Source of the DNA: DAOPYU01 sp942493245
GTDB lineage: Bacteria > Sumerlaeota > Sumerlaeia > UBA8349
Length of the DNA: 64,000 nt
Direction: 5' to 3'
NCBI GenBank assembly: GCA_942493245.1
Contig: OW818685.1
Location: forward strand, 1 to 64,000
Shown here piece after piece: positions 18,601-26,410 of this stretch (position 1 is its first letter; each line of letters begins with the position of its first letter). The notes under the pieces are model-generated. The model had not been told where the DNA came from, did not search any database, and was given only the letters and a program-made list of their open reading frames with translations. Position numbers and translations under genes: made by a program.

Positions 18601-19030
18601 GCCGACGCTGGGGCGCCTGGGCGGCGACGAGGCGTTGGGCGCCGTGCGCAAGGCGCTCGGCAGCGACAACGTGGAGGTACGCAAGGCGGCAATCCGCGCG
18701 CTTTCCGACTGGCGCGAGACGGCCCCCGTTCTCGAAGACCTGCAGAAGGCGGCGCAGGGCGATGCGGACGGAGCGTGCAAGATTCTGGCGTTGAACGGGC
18801 TGGTCAAGGCGATCGAGAAATCGGGCAAACCGGCCGGCGAGCAGATCGCACTCTACAGGAAAGCGCTTGAACTGGCGACGCGCGTGGAAGAGAAACGCGC
18901 CATCGTGTCGGCGCTGGGCAACGTGGCCGATCCTGCCGCCAAGGCGTTGGTCGAGCCGTTCCTGAACGATGAAGGCTTGAAGCAGGAAGCCCAGAACGCG
19001 CTGGACAAGATCAACAAGGCCGGAAAGTAA
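15605..19030 (+). CDS. ThuA-DUF1080-HEAT repeat fusion protein
   Basis: The 1141-residue protein has an N-terminal hydrophobic segment (residues 6-28; signal or anchor). A ThuA-like glutamine-amidotransferase-fold domain (about 58-295) shows GVHAASDNFYKW at 145, FDGHP and FYSGFGHNEDIFW. A DUF1080 domain (about 320-535) shows GSNSGVYFMGRYEIQVFD. A long array of HEAT-type helical repeats runs from about 545 to the end. DUF1080 is a known 3-keto-glycoside hydrolase domain; ThuA is linked to trehalose and other disaccharide use. HEAT arrays usually bind proteins, so this could be a scaffolded extracytoplasmic sugar-cleaving enzyme. It is followed by a classic terminator, so it ends the sugar locus. 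Confidence 0.88.
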   Translation: MTMRKRLGIVSLVVWLLYILTVVGVLAAHNPNPPQPNDDMLNKMRAALPEKATKAPAKPRKILIFWRCEGFFHSSIPLGNKAFLAMGEKTGAFTADVSDDMGVFTAENLAKYDGIMFNNSTMLEPNEAQQKAILDFVKSGKGIIGVHAASDNFYKWKEGAEMMGATFDGHPWTSDGTWPVKLDEPDHALLKGFDRKGFMLKEELYQPGGPYSRAKLRILMSMDMDHADALKPDPKSIKRTDLDEGLVWIRKYEKGRVFYSGFGHNEDIFWNKAMLQHYLDGIQYALGDYEMDDRPSDEIGARPEPAYADGSKGLLRRTVQLVGENGLSAWHQPTGDWQVFGDAVMDPQNEKALKGAEGKGVIVNGPKGSTNNILSALEHADVVAHVEFKVPKGSNSGVYFMGRYEIQVFDSFGIEKPEYVGSGCGGIYQRWANNKGYEGTDPLVNASRPAGEWQTYDVVFRAPRFDATGKKTENARFVRVVHNGKLIHENVEVTGPTRAATYENDEKPTGPLMLQGDHGPVAYRNVTLRVLAEDPKTQILLYDFGSSRQAMATYEERMRKASPEELRKIEEELIEMLDSPMATYAAKQWVCRMLRNVGTAKSVPSLAKLLPMGDYSHMARFALQGMACPEAEEALLASLAKSEGAVKVGILGTLGQRGDAQAVAPVAAILKSDAGKDVKRAAIQALGRMGGEAAAEALNGAEVDADLKDEKANALLVCADKMPAAKAVEIYKPLMTAENTKTIRIGAHAGLAKATGAEAAPALMELLKSDDKGIRLAAGQILASIPGDKAGQAVAEGLSKVDPASQLVLVTALSARGQKSAAPEVAKLVASENEEVRIAALRALGELGGVDQVDLVAGKLTDTGETGKAAEASLARMAGKDVGAKLVAAAEAAQDAGVKARMIAVLGDRQQTEAAPALVKMLDDKDANAVKAAGKSLGKLAGAQDAAQLAEIVATAADAKQEAAADALKALAARDAETKAGAIVPAVEKGNPRAKELLMPTLGRLGGDEALGAVRKALGSDNVEVRKAAIRALSDWRETAPVLEDLQKAAQGDADGACKILALNGLVKAIEKSGKPAGEQIALYRKALELATRVEEKRAIVSALGNVADPAAKALVEPFLNDEGLKQEAQNALDKINKAGK

Positions 19031-19068
19031 GCGAGACCGGCGGGATTGGAATTCGAGTTCTGAAGCAG

Positions 19069-19116
19069 CCGGGGAGAAGCGCCGCAGCCAGGCGTTTCTC
19101 CCCGGTTCTTTTTTTG
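19069..19116 (+). terminator. Rho-independent terminator of the sugar locus
   Basis: Arms of 15 bp (19069-19083 and 19091-19105) with a seven-base loop are followed at once by TTCTTTTTTT. They begin 38 bases after the ThuA-fusion stop. This is the most canonical terminator in the left half of the window. Confidence 0.92.
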
Positions 19117-19772
19117 TGGGGAATGCAGACGCTCCAGATCGAGATGAAGAAACCCCAGATGAGCCGGGTGCAGTGGAGCCACAGCCTATCTGTAGGGGCG
19201 GACCTGTGTGTCCGCCCAGTGCAAGAGGTCTCTGATCCCCTGTAGATACACAAAAACCCGATAGAACGGGGATGAAAAGAATCATCGCGCAGAGACGCGG
19301 AGACCATATGTTGTAAGCCACATGAGGCACAAAAGTCACAAACAGGAAATCCCTGTGCCTTCTGTTCATTTTTGTGGCTGAAAATCGTCGAAGCGGAACC
19401 CAACGGGTGGAATCGCGCAATCCCTGGAATCTCGCAAAGCCGCCCGGATGCCCGAAACCGCGACCGCGCCAATCGGGAGATTGGCGATCCCAGGAGGACG
19501 CTTTCTTCACAAAACGCGAAGGCTGCAGTTTTCGCGGTTTTATTTGGTTGCGGCTTCGCGGCGCCAGGAGTATCGGCGTTCATCTGAGGTTCCACAAAAA
19601 AGAAAAAAAACGCAGAAGAGCGGAATGGAATTTCGTTCCGCGGTTACTGGATTGCAGAGGGCGATGAGAGGGGAATTCCCGGAAACGCGGCGCCGCCGTT
19701 TCGCAGAGGTTCTCCCAGAGCGCCGGTTCGGCGCTCTGTCGTCCACATGCAACACGAACAGGAGACGAAGCC
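19117..19772. other. Repeat-rich intergenic region
   Basis: About 650 bases without a supported gene. It contains a short GGGCGGAC/GTCCGCCC palindrome at 19196-19217 and a GCGCAGAGACGCGGAGA word near 19286. It also contains a copy of the mosaic element GCGCCAATCGGGAGATTGG at 19466-19491, also found at 31003 and 38259. Open frames across it are unconvincing. The promoter of the discoidin array probably lies near its right end. Confidence 0.6.
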
Positions 19773-20522
19773 ATGTCTGCATGGAAACGTGTGGTTCTTG
19801 GGGTGGGTCTGACGGCGCTGATGTTTTGTGTGTTGGGGTGGGCGGCGGAGGTACGGGAGGCCGGGACACCGGTGGAAGTCAAACCGGCCGAGGCGCTTCC
19901 GCCTCCTCCCTTTGTTTCGGAAGTCTGGAAGCCGGCGGGTATCTTGTTGCCGAAACCGATCTTTATCGGGACGCCGAAGGATGTGAAGACGTCGAATCTC
20001 GAGGCGCGCAATCCGGGTGAGAAGCAGACGCTGCTGGCGCCCGACGACTGTGTCAACCTGGCGTTGGGCCGACCGGTCACGGCCAGTGACGAGGAGCCGA
20101 TCATCGGCGATCTCAAGCAGATCACCGATGGAAACAAGGAAGGGACCGACGGGAACTTTGCCGAACTGGGCCCGGGATCGCAGTGGGTTCAGATAGACCT
20201 CGGCCAGGAAGCCGAAGTGTACGGCGTGGTGGTGTGGCATTTTTTCTCGCAGAAGTACCGGGCCTACTACGACGTGGCGGTGCGCACGGCGGACGACGCG
20301 GATTTCATTAACAATGTGCGGACCTATTACAACAACGACCACGACAACAGCTCGGGCCTGGGAGTCGGCAAGGACAAGGACTACCTCGAGATGAACGAGG
20401 GGCGGATCATCCAGACCAAAGGCGTGAAGACCCGTTACGTGCGCCTCTACTCGAACGGCAACACCTCCAACGAAATGAACCACTATATCGAGGTGGAAGT
20501 ATGGGGGCGGGCGGTGAAGTGA
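19773..20522 (+). CDS. Secreted discoidin-like (F5/8 type C-like) protein, array copy 1
   Basis: The 249-residue product has a signal peptide (residues 1 to about 25), a Pro-rich linker, a conserved LLPKPIFIGTPKDVKT segment and one galactose-binding-like beta-sandwich domain. Domain landmarks are VNLALGRPVTAS, QITDGNKEG, WVQIDLGQEAEVYGVVVWH and TRYVRLYSNGN, the last leading to a C-terminal EVEVWGRAVK. WVQIDLGQ and the RYVRLYSNGN strand are hallmarks of discoidin domains, which bind sugars or cell surfaces. It is the first of four tandem paralogues. AGGAG precedes the ATG. The likely role is glycan binding at the cell surface or in the periplasm; no catalytic domain is present. Confidence 0.82.
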   Translation: MSAWKRVVLGVGLTALMFCVLGWAAEVREAGTPVEVKPAEALPPPPFVSEVWKPAGILLPKPIFIGTPKDVKTSNLEARNPGEKQTLLAPDDCVNLALGRPVTASDEEPIIGDLKQITDGNKEGTDGNFAELGPGSQWVQIDLGQEAEVYGVVVWHFFSQKYRAYYDVAVRTADDADFINNVRTYYNNDHDNSSGLGVGKDKDYLEMNEGRIIQTKGVKTRYVRLYSNGNTSNEMNHYIEVEVWGRAVK

Positions 20523-20601
20523 GGACCCGCCCAGTTGCGTGGATGGGTTGTTTGGGTGAATGAATTGTCCGGAAGCGTCACGTTGAAGGGAGACAATGGT
20601 C

Positions 20602-21327
20602 ATGGGGAAGTGTGTGGGGCTCTTGTGGGTTTGGGTACTCTTGGCCCTGTCTTCCGTTGCGCATGCGGAGGAGAGTGCGACGACCTCGACTCAGGTTACG
20701 CCCGAGGGTAAAGCAGCGGGTGGCGAAGGGTGGAAGCCGGTGGACATCGTACGGCCCAAACCGATTTTTGTCGGTGGGTCTCAGTATGGCCATGCGCCGA
20801 ACCTCGAAGTACGTAAGGAAGGAGAGAAGCAGGTTTTGCTCGCTCCCGAGGGGTGTATCAACCTGGCCTTGGGAAAACCGGTGTCGGCCAGCGTTGAGGA
20901 ACCGTTTATCGGAGAACTCAAACAAATCACCGATGGAAATAAAGTTGGACGAGACGGCGACTATGTCGAAATCGGTCCAGGGTCGCAATGGGTCCAGATA
21001 GACCTCGGTCAGGAAGCCGAAGTGTACGGGGTGGTTGTGTGGCATTTCTTTGCAGTTCAGGGCCGGGTGTATTTCGATGTGGCGGTGCGGACAGCGGACG
21101 ATCGGAATTTTAACCGGAACGTACAAACCCTTTACAACAACGACCACGACAACAGTTCGGGCCTGGGGAGCGGAAAAGACAAGGCCTATCGAGAGTCATA
21201 TAAGGGCCGGATTATTCAGACCGACGGCGGGAAGGCCCGTTATGTACGCCTCTATTCGAACGGGAATACAACGAATGAATTGAACCAGTACATTGAGGTG
21301 GAGGTGTGGGGCCGGGCGGTGAAGTGA
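20602..21327 (+). CDS. Secreted discoidin-like protein, array copy 2
   Basis: The 241-residue paralogue of copy 1 has the same layout: signal peptide, linker, KPIFVGG segment, then a discoidin domain (WVQIDLGQEAEVYGVVVWHFF near residue 130; ARYVRLYSNGNTTN near the end). ATG 20602 is preferred to ATG 20596 by alignment with the other copies, where the start follows GGAGACNAAGGTC at the same distance. The gap from copy 1 is under 80 bases and no terminator intervenes, so the array is likely one transcript. Codon use is more A+T-rich than in copies 1 and 4. Confidence 0.82.
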   Translation: MGKCVGLLWVWVLLALSSVAHAEESATTSTQVTPEGKAAGGEGWKPVDIVRPKPIFVGGSQYGHAPNLEVRKEGEKQVLLAPEGCINLALGKPVSASVEEPFIGELKQITDGNKVGRDGDYVEIGPGSQWVQIDLGQEAEVYGVVVWHFFAVQGRVYFDVAVRTADDRNFNRNVQTLYNNDHDNSSGLGSGKDKAYRESYKGRIIQTDGGKARYVRLYSNGNTTNELNQYIEVEVWGRAVK

Positions 21328-21382
21328 GGAAGATCTGAATCGAGGGTGGTCAATCAAACCGTATGAAAGGGAGACGAAGGTC

Positions 21383-22192
21383 ATGAGAAAGATTGTCTTG
21401 TTCTTGTCGGTCTGTGTGTTGTGGGGGCTGTCTGTTTTCATGTATGCGGAAAATGCCGTGACGACCGCGACTCAGGCTGTGTCTGCGGGTGAAGGGGCCT
21501 CCGGTGAACAACTGAAACCCATGGCGATTCAATTGCCCAAGCCTCAATTTATCAGTACACCTCGGCATTTTTCGGAAAGACCGCATTTTGAATTGAGAAC
21601 GCCCAAGCAGGTCCTGCTTGCGCCTGAAGGAAGTCGAAATCTGGCTTTGAATCGAGAAGTGACCACTAGCTGTCAGGAGCCGTTGGTAGTCGGAGATTTG
21701 AAGCAGATCACGGATGGGAAAAAGGATAGTGAGGATGGGTCGTATGTGGATCTGTTCTCGGAATCCGCTCGTCCAGTATGGATTCAAATTGATCTGGGAC
21801 AAGAGTCCGAAGTTTATGGAGTTGTGGTGTGGCACTATCATTGGGCCAAACAGGTGTACAAAGATGTTGTGGTGCGAACAGCGGACGATAAGGATTTTAC
21901 GGTCAATGTTCAGACGCATTTCAACAACGACTACGACAACAGTTCAGGTCTGGGTGTCGGGAACGATAATGAATATATCGAAACGAACGCCGGTCGTATC
22001 ATTTCGATGAAAGGCGTGAAAACTCGCTACGTACGCCTCTATTCGAAAGGGAACTGGAGGACTGAATCTAACCATTACACAGAGGTAGAAGTCTGGGGGC
22101 GCCCGGTCCAGGACGCAAAGGTACCGGACCCGGCTGTTCCGGAAAAACTGGGGCAGCAACCGATTGTCGTGCCGAGGCCCATGTTCATCTGA
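21383..22192 (+). CDS. Secreted discoidin-like protein, array copy 3 with chimeric tail
   Basis: The 269-residue product is the most diverged and most A+T-rich copy. It has a signal peptide, an IQLPKPQFIST segment and a discoidin domain with WIQIDLGQESEVYGVVVWHY and TRYVRLYSKGN. After the usual end EVWGRPV it continues for about 30 residues, closing with QQPIVVPRPMFI before TGA. That tail matches the start of the mature region in the other copies (for example LPIVLPKPMFIGTP in copy 4). The gene therefore appears to have run into the beginning of another, now truncated, array member. The domain itself looks intact. Confidence 0.82.
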   Translation: MRKIVLFLSVCVLWGLSVFMYAENAVTTATQAVSAGEGASGEQLKPMAIQLPKPQFISTPRHFSERPHFELRTPKQVLLAPEGSRNLALNREVTTSCQEPLVVGDLKQITDGKKDSEDGSYVDLFSESARPVWIQIDLGQESEVYGVVVWHYHWAKQVYKDVVVRTADDKDFTVNVQTHFNNDYDNSSGLGVGNDNEYIETNAGRIISMKGVKTRYVRLYSKGNWRTESNHYTEVEVWGRPVQDAKVPDPAVPEKLGQQPIVVPRPMFI

Positions 22193-22459
22193 TTTCGAAA
22201 AAGAGGGAGAACCGGATATCGAGGTGGATAAGGAATAACGATCATCCGGTGAAATGCAGAAAGGAGGGTGCTTTCACGTGTAAATACGCTCGGCTCAAGG
22301 GAACTCTCGTTCTGGCCGGGTGTCGAAAGAGTGGAGGGAAAAATGCACAGGGCAGTTGAAAACCCCGTTGACCTGTGCTAAGTTTTTTCACCCGGTGCGT
22401 GTCCGCCCGGGAGTAGATCGCTCGAAGACGAGCAAAAAGTAAAAAAGGAGAGTAGGATC

Positions 22460-23230
22460 ATGCGTCTGTTGAAGAGTGTACAGTCTCTGATGGTGTTGGC
22501 TTTGCTGGCCATGCCCGCCGTGTATGCGGCCGAAGAAGCCAAACCTGCCGAAGCCGCCACGCCCGCCGCAGCGGCCCAACCCGCGGAAGCCGCCAAGCCC
22601 GCCGAAGCCGCTGCTCCGGCCGCCGCCGGCAACCTGAAGCCGCTGCCGATCGTTCTGCCCAAGCCGATGTTCATCGGGACGCCCAAGAACATCAAGACGC
22701 CCAACCTGGAAGTGCGCAAGGAAGGCGAAAAGCAGGTGCTTCTGGCCCCCGAAGGGTGCGTGAACCTGGCCCTGAACAAGCCCGTCTCGGGCAGTGACGA
22801 AGAGCCGATCATCGGCGAGCTGAAACTGATCACCGACGGCAACAAAGAAGGCGCGGATGGCAACTTTGTCGAATTCGGTCCCGGCACGCAGTATGTCCAG
22901 ATCGACCTGGGCCAGGAATCCGAAGTGTTCGGCGTCGTGGCGTGGCACTACCATGCTCAGGCCCGCGTGTACTACGATGTCGTGGTCCGCACGGCCGACG
23001 ACAAAGATTTCATCAACAACGTCCAGACGTTCTACAACAACGACCACGACAACACGTCGGGTCTGGGAATCGGCAAGGACAAAGACTACATCGAGACGAA
23101 CGCCGGCCGCATCATCGACACCAAGGGCGCCAAGAGCCGTTTCGTGCGTCTGTACTCGAATGGCAACACGACGAACGAGTTGAACCACTACATCGAAGTG
23201 GAAGTGTGGGGCAAGCCCGCCGCGAAGTAA
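22460..23230 (+). CDS. Secreted discoidin-like protein, array copy 4
   Basis: The 256-residue paralogue has a signal peptide and a distinctive linker of Ala, Pro and Glu repeats (about residues 24-55). LKPLPIVLPKPMFIGTPKN follows, then the discoidin domain (YVQIDLGQESEVFGVVAWHY, SRFVRLYSNGNTTNEL). Codons are strongly G+C-biased like the housekeeping genes around it, unlike copies 2 and 3. It has its own 267-base upstream gap and an AAGGAGAG site, so it may be transcribed separately and more strongly. The role is presumably glycan or surface binding, as for the other copies. Confidence 0.83.
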   Translation: MRLLKSVQSLMVLALLAMPAVYAAEEAKPAEAATPAAAAQPAEAAKPAEAAAPAAAGNLKPLPIVLPKPMFIGTPKNIKTPNLEVRKEGEKQVLLAPEGCVNLALNKPVSGSDEEPIIGELKLITDGNKEGADGNFVEFGPGTQYVQIDLGQESEVFGVVAWHYHAQARVYYDVVVRTADDKDFINNVQTFYNNDHDNTSGLGIGKDKDYIETNAGRIIDTKGAKSRFVRLYSNGNTTNELNHYIEVEVWGKPAAK

Positions 23231-23419
23231 GCGGAGGGTTCCGTAAAGAGGCGCTCGGGTTTTCAGGCGTTTAAATGTTTGCGCAAAGACGCGTCTCTTG
23301 CGTATGATACTTTGGATCAAGCCGGGCGTCGGCTGCTGTTGGATTCGGCCGGCGCCCGGTTTCTTTTTTTGAGGAGCGGAAATCGGAAGAAGCAGATTCT
23401 AATAGAGGGGGCTGGGCCG

Positions 23420-25030
23420 TTGAAAGACCAGAGAACCCTGCGTATCGTGTGCGTCTGTCTCCTGCTGCTGGTGGGGGCGGGCGCTTTTTTATTTCGGGTC
23501 CCGAAACTGACGCTGCGTCCCATGCACACGGACGAGGCGGTCCATGGAGTCAAACTGGGCATTCTGCTCGATGAGGGGCGGTATGATTACAACAAGAAGG
23601 AGTATCACGGACCGACTCCCTACTATGTCTCGATGCCGATTCTCTGGGCAATGGGCGTGAAGCATTTTCGGGAGATCCCCGACGAGTTTGCCCTGCGCAT
23701 TGTGCCGGTGCTGTTCGGGACGGGGCTGGTCCTGCTTCTGCTGCTGTTTCGCGACGCGATCGGTCAGCGGGCGGCGGTGTGCGCGGGGGTGCTGACGGCG
23801 GTTTCGCCGGTCATGGTCTTTTACAGCCGATACTACATCCAGGAAATGCTCCTGGTTTTCTTTACCTTCGGGGCGATTGTGGCCGGGTGGCGCTACACGC
23901 GTTCGCAACGGTTCGGGTGGGCGCTCGCGGCGGGCGCCTGCCTGGGGTTGTTGCACGCGACCAAAGAGACCTGCGTATTGGTCTATGCCTCCCTCGTGGG
24001 GGCGTGGATTCTCACGGCGCTCTGGTCGCGCTGGCTCGAGGGACGGCGGTTCGATCTCCGTTCCTATTTTCAGAACCTGCATCTGGTCGGTGCGATCAAA
24101 GTGGCGGCTGTGGTTTCGATTCTCTGCCTGACGGGCTTCTGGTCCAATCCCAAAGCGACGATCGAAAGTATCCTGACCTACGTGGTTTATATCGAGCGGG
24201 CGCTGACGGGCGACAGCAGTACGAACGGGATGAATCTGCACGACCATCCCTGGCACTATTACCTGCGCCTGTTGCTTTTCTTCAAGAACGACCCGAAGTT
24301 CTGGTGGAGCGAAGCGCTGGTCGTGGCGTTGGCTCTGGTCGGCATCGTCAAAGCGCTCAAGCGTCAGGTGGTGTGCGAGGCCAATTTTTACCTCCTGCGG
24401 TTTCTGGCTTTCTTTACGATTCTCATGACCATTGTTTATTCGCTCATCCCTTACAAGACGCCGTGGTGTCTGCTGGGGTTTTACCACGGGATGATTTTAT
24501 TGGCGGGGGTGGGCGCTGTGGCGATCTACCGCCGTCTGCCCCGGTGGTGGATCAAGGCGCCTCTGGTGGTGTTGTTTCTCGTGGGCGTCTGGCATCTGGG
24601 GCGCCAGGCTTACTGGGCGAACTACCGTTTCCCGGCCGATCAGCGCAACCCCTGGGTGTATGGCCACACGAGCACGCCCCACCTGAAACTGGTTCAACGC
24701 ATGCACGACCTGGCGGCGGTGTACCCGGGCGGGTACGATGAGATGGTGATCCAGGCGATGGTGCTGGAAGATGATTACTGGCCCCTGCCATGGTATCTGC
24801 GGCGGTTCAAGCAAGTCGGGTTTTCGGCGAATTTGCTGGAACCGCCATACGGACCGGTGGTGATCGCGGGCGACGTGTACTCCGAAGAGTTTGACGAACG
24901 GTTGGGCGACGCCTATGTGCGCGAGAATTACGGTTTGCGTCCGGATGTGCTCTTGAGTGTGTATATTGAGCGTGGGCTGTGGGAGGCGTTTCTGAAAACG
25001 CGTGAAACCGCGGGCACGGGCGGGAAGTGA
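23420..25030 (+). CDS. Agl23-like multispanning membrane protein (TIGR03663 type)
   Basis: The 536-residue protein has about ten or more hydrophobic segments. The first loop contains MHTDEAVHGVKLG followed by YDYNKKEYHGPTPYYV. This pattern is typical of the family annotated as flippase activity-associated Agl23, related to GT39/PMT glycosyltransferases. The early acidic DE pair corresponds to the catalytic Asp position of PMT-fold enzymes. TTG 23420 is chosen as start because GAGGGGG lies upstream and the protein then opens with a signal-like helix; the open frame extends to 23279 without a good site. The likely role is transfer of a lipid-linked sugar at the membrane. Acceptor unknown. Confidence 0.78.
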   Translation: MKDQRTLRIVCVCLLLLVGAGAFLFRVPKLTLRPMHTDEAVHGVKLGILLDEGRYDYNKKEYHGPTPYYVSMPILWAMGVKHFREIPDEFALRIVPVLFGTGLVLLLLLFRDAIGQRAAVCAGVLTAVSPVMVFYSRYYIQEMLLVFFTFGAIVAGWRYTRSQRFGWALAAGACLGLLHATKETCVLVYASLVGAWILTALWSRWLEGRRFDLRSYFQNLHLVGAIKVAAVVSILCLTGFWSNPKATIESILTYVVYIERALTGDSSTNGMNLHDHPWHYYLRLLLFFKNDPKFWWSEALVVALALVGIVKALKRQVVCEANFYLLRFLAFFTILMTIVYSLIPYKTPWCLLGFYHGMILLAGVGAVAIYRRLPRWWIKAPLVVLFLVGVWHLGRQAYWANYRFPADQRNPWVYGHTSTPHLKLVQRMHDLAAVYPGGYDEMVIQAMVLEDDYWPLPWYLRRFKQVGFSANLLEPPYGPVVIAGDVYSEEFDERLGDAYVRENYGLRPDVLLSVYIERGLWEAFLKTRETAGTGGK

Positions 25031-25142
25031 GTGAATGGATAATTGAGAATGGATAATGGACAATTGGGGCAAAAAATGCTCGAAGGGCACGGGAAGGGCA
25101 GCCTTTTTTTGTGATAGAAGTCGGTTGTCCGGGGGATGTTTT

Positions 25143-25206
25143 GGGAGGGCGGGCGTCCTCGCCCGCCTGAGAGAAGCCGCACTCGAGTGTTCAATTACGG
25201 TTTTGG
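25143..25206. repeat. Mosaic intergenic element, copy near 25.2 kb
   Basis: Contains the palindrome GGCGGGCG/CGCCCGCC (25148-25155 and 25160-25167). About 20 bases later comes GTGTTCAATTACGG. The same order (palindrome, then GTGTTCAACTGCGGT) occurs at 31061-31127. Confidence 0.65.
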
Positions 25207-25228
25207 GGAATAAAAGGGGGCTGGCGCA

Positions 25229-26242
25229 ATGGACGCTTCCGAAGAGGCGGGGGTGTATCGGTTTTCGCACGAGGCGATGACGACCACTTTTGAATTGATT
25301 GTGGCGCAGGCCGAGGCCGAGGTGGCGCTTCAGGCCGCGCTGGCGGTTTTTCAGGAGATTGAGCGTTTCGAGCGGTTGCTCAGCCGCTTCGACGCGTGCA
25401 GCGATCTGGCGCAGGTGAACCGCCTTTGTCCGGGCGAGCGTGTGTGTGTCACGGCGGAACTGTTCGAATGTCTGCAGATCGCGCAGCGGGTTTCCGAGGA
25501 GACCGGCGGGGCGTTTGACGTCACGGTCGGGCCGCTCATGCGGTGCTGGCGGGGCGAGGAGGGGCGGGTCAAGATTCCCTCGGACGAAGAGGTCGAGCAG
25601 GCGCGCGCGCGGACGGGCATGGACCGTGTCCTGCTGTTGGGACAGCCCGACCTGGCCGAGGTCGAGCAGGGCGCTCCCTTCGGTTTTCTGGTGGGCGTGC
25701 GCGAGGAACCGGCGGGAGGGCTGACCGAAGGTGTTGAACTGGACCTGGGTGCCATCGGCAAGGGGTATGCCCTGGACAAGTGCGTCGGGATTCTCGACGA
25801 CTGGGGCATCGAATCGGCCATCCTGCACAGCGGGACCAGCACTAGTCTGGCCATTGGCGATGGCGGCGTGGCCGGAGGGTGTCTGCCCGGGGAGCGCGGT
25901 TGGCCCATTGGGGTGGGAGGCGATCACAGCGTCGCGCTGGGGTTGGATACGGTTCTGGTGTGCGACGCCGCCGTGAGTGGGTCCGGCAAGGAAGTGAAGG
26001 GGGAGCATATTCTGGACCCGCGGACGGGTCGGCCCGCGCGCGCGCATGCGGCCGCCTGGGTTATGTGTCCTTCCGCCACGCTGTCGGATGCTCTCTCGAC
26101 AGCCTTTATGGTGATGCCGTCGGAAGAAATCGAAGCCTTCTGCGCCCGGTACGCGGATGTGTCGGCGATGGTGCTCGAGCGCCGCGAGGGGGCTGAACCA
26201 CGTCTGTTATGTTTTGGCCCCTGGGAAAAACGCCGACAGTAG
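25229..26242 (+). CDS. apbE: FAD:protein FMN transferase (ApbE family)
   Basis: The 337-residue enzyme transfers FMN from FAD to a Thr or Ser of a target flavoprotein, classically subunits of Rnf or Nqr complexes. Family landmarks are MTTTFELI near the start, FERLLSRFDACSDLAQVN, TGGAFDVTVGPLM, the hallmark ELDLGAIGKGYALDK (about residue 170) and SDALSTAFMVM near residue 290. There is no clear signal peptide or lipobox, so it may act in the cytoplasm, unlike lipoprotein ApbE forms. No Rnf or Nqr genes are in the window, so the target is unknown. The ATG follows AAAAGGGGG. Confidence 0.9.
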   Translation: MDASEEAGVYRFSHEAMTTTFELIVAQAEAEVALQAALAVFQEIERFERLLSRFDACSDLAQVNRLCPGERVCVTAELFECLQIAQRVSEETGGAFDVTVGPLMRCWRGEEGRVKIPSDEEVEQARARTGMDRVLLLGQPDLAEVEQGAPFGFLVGVREEPAGGLTEGVELDLGAIGKGYALDKCVGILDDWGIESAILHSGTSTSLAIGDGGVAGGCLPGERGWPIGVGGDHSVALGLDTVLVCDAAVSGSGKEVKGEHILDPRTGRPARAHAAAWVMCPSATLSDALSTAFMVMPSEEIEAFCARYADVSAMVLERREGAEPRLLCFGPWEKRRQ

Positions 26243-26410
26243 GATGCGGTGGAGTTTTGCGTTCTGGCGTTTTGCACCGGACTGTGTTAGGGTGCTTTTT
26301 ATTGTTCGAACCGGATAAAGGCCGGATCTTCCGGGGGCGAGGTGTGTTTTCGAGGGAGACGGAAGGGGCGCGCGCCGCCTCGAATCGCAGGAAAGGGGTC
26401 CAGAGCGGTC

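Noticed and set aside
19374..20020. Open frames upstream of and overlapping discoidin copy 1
   Set aside because: They run through palindromic repeats, have Arg/Gly-rich translations and conflict with the clear signal peptide start at 19773.
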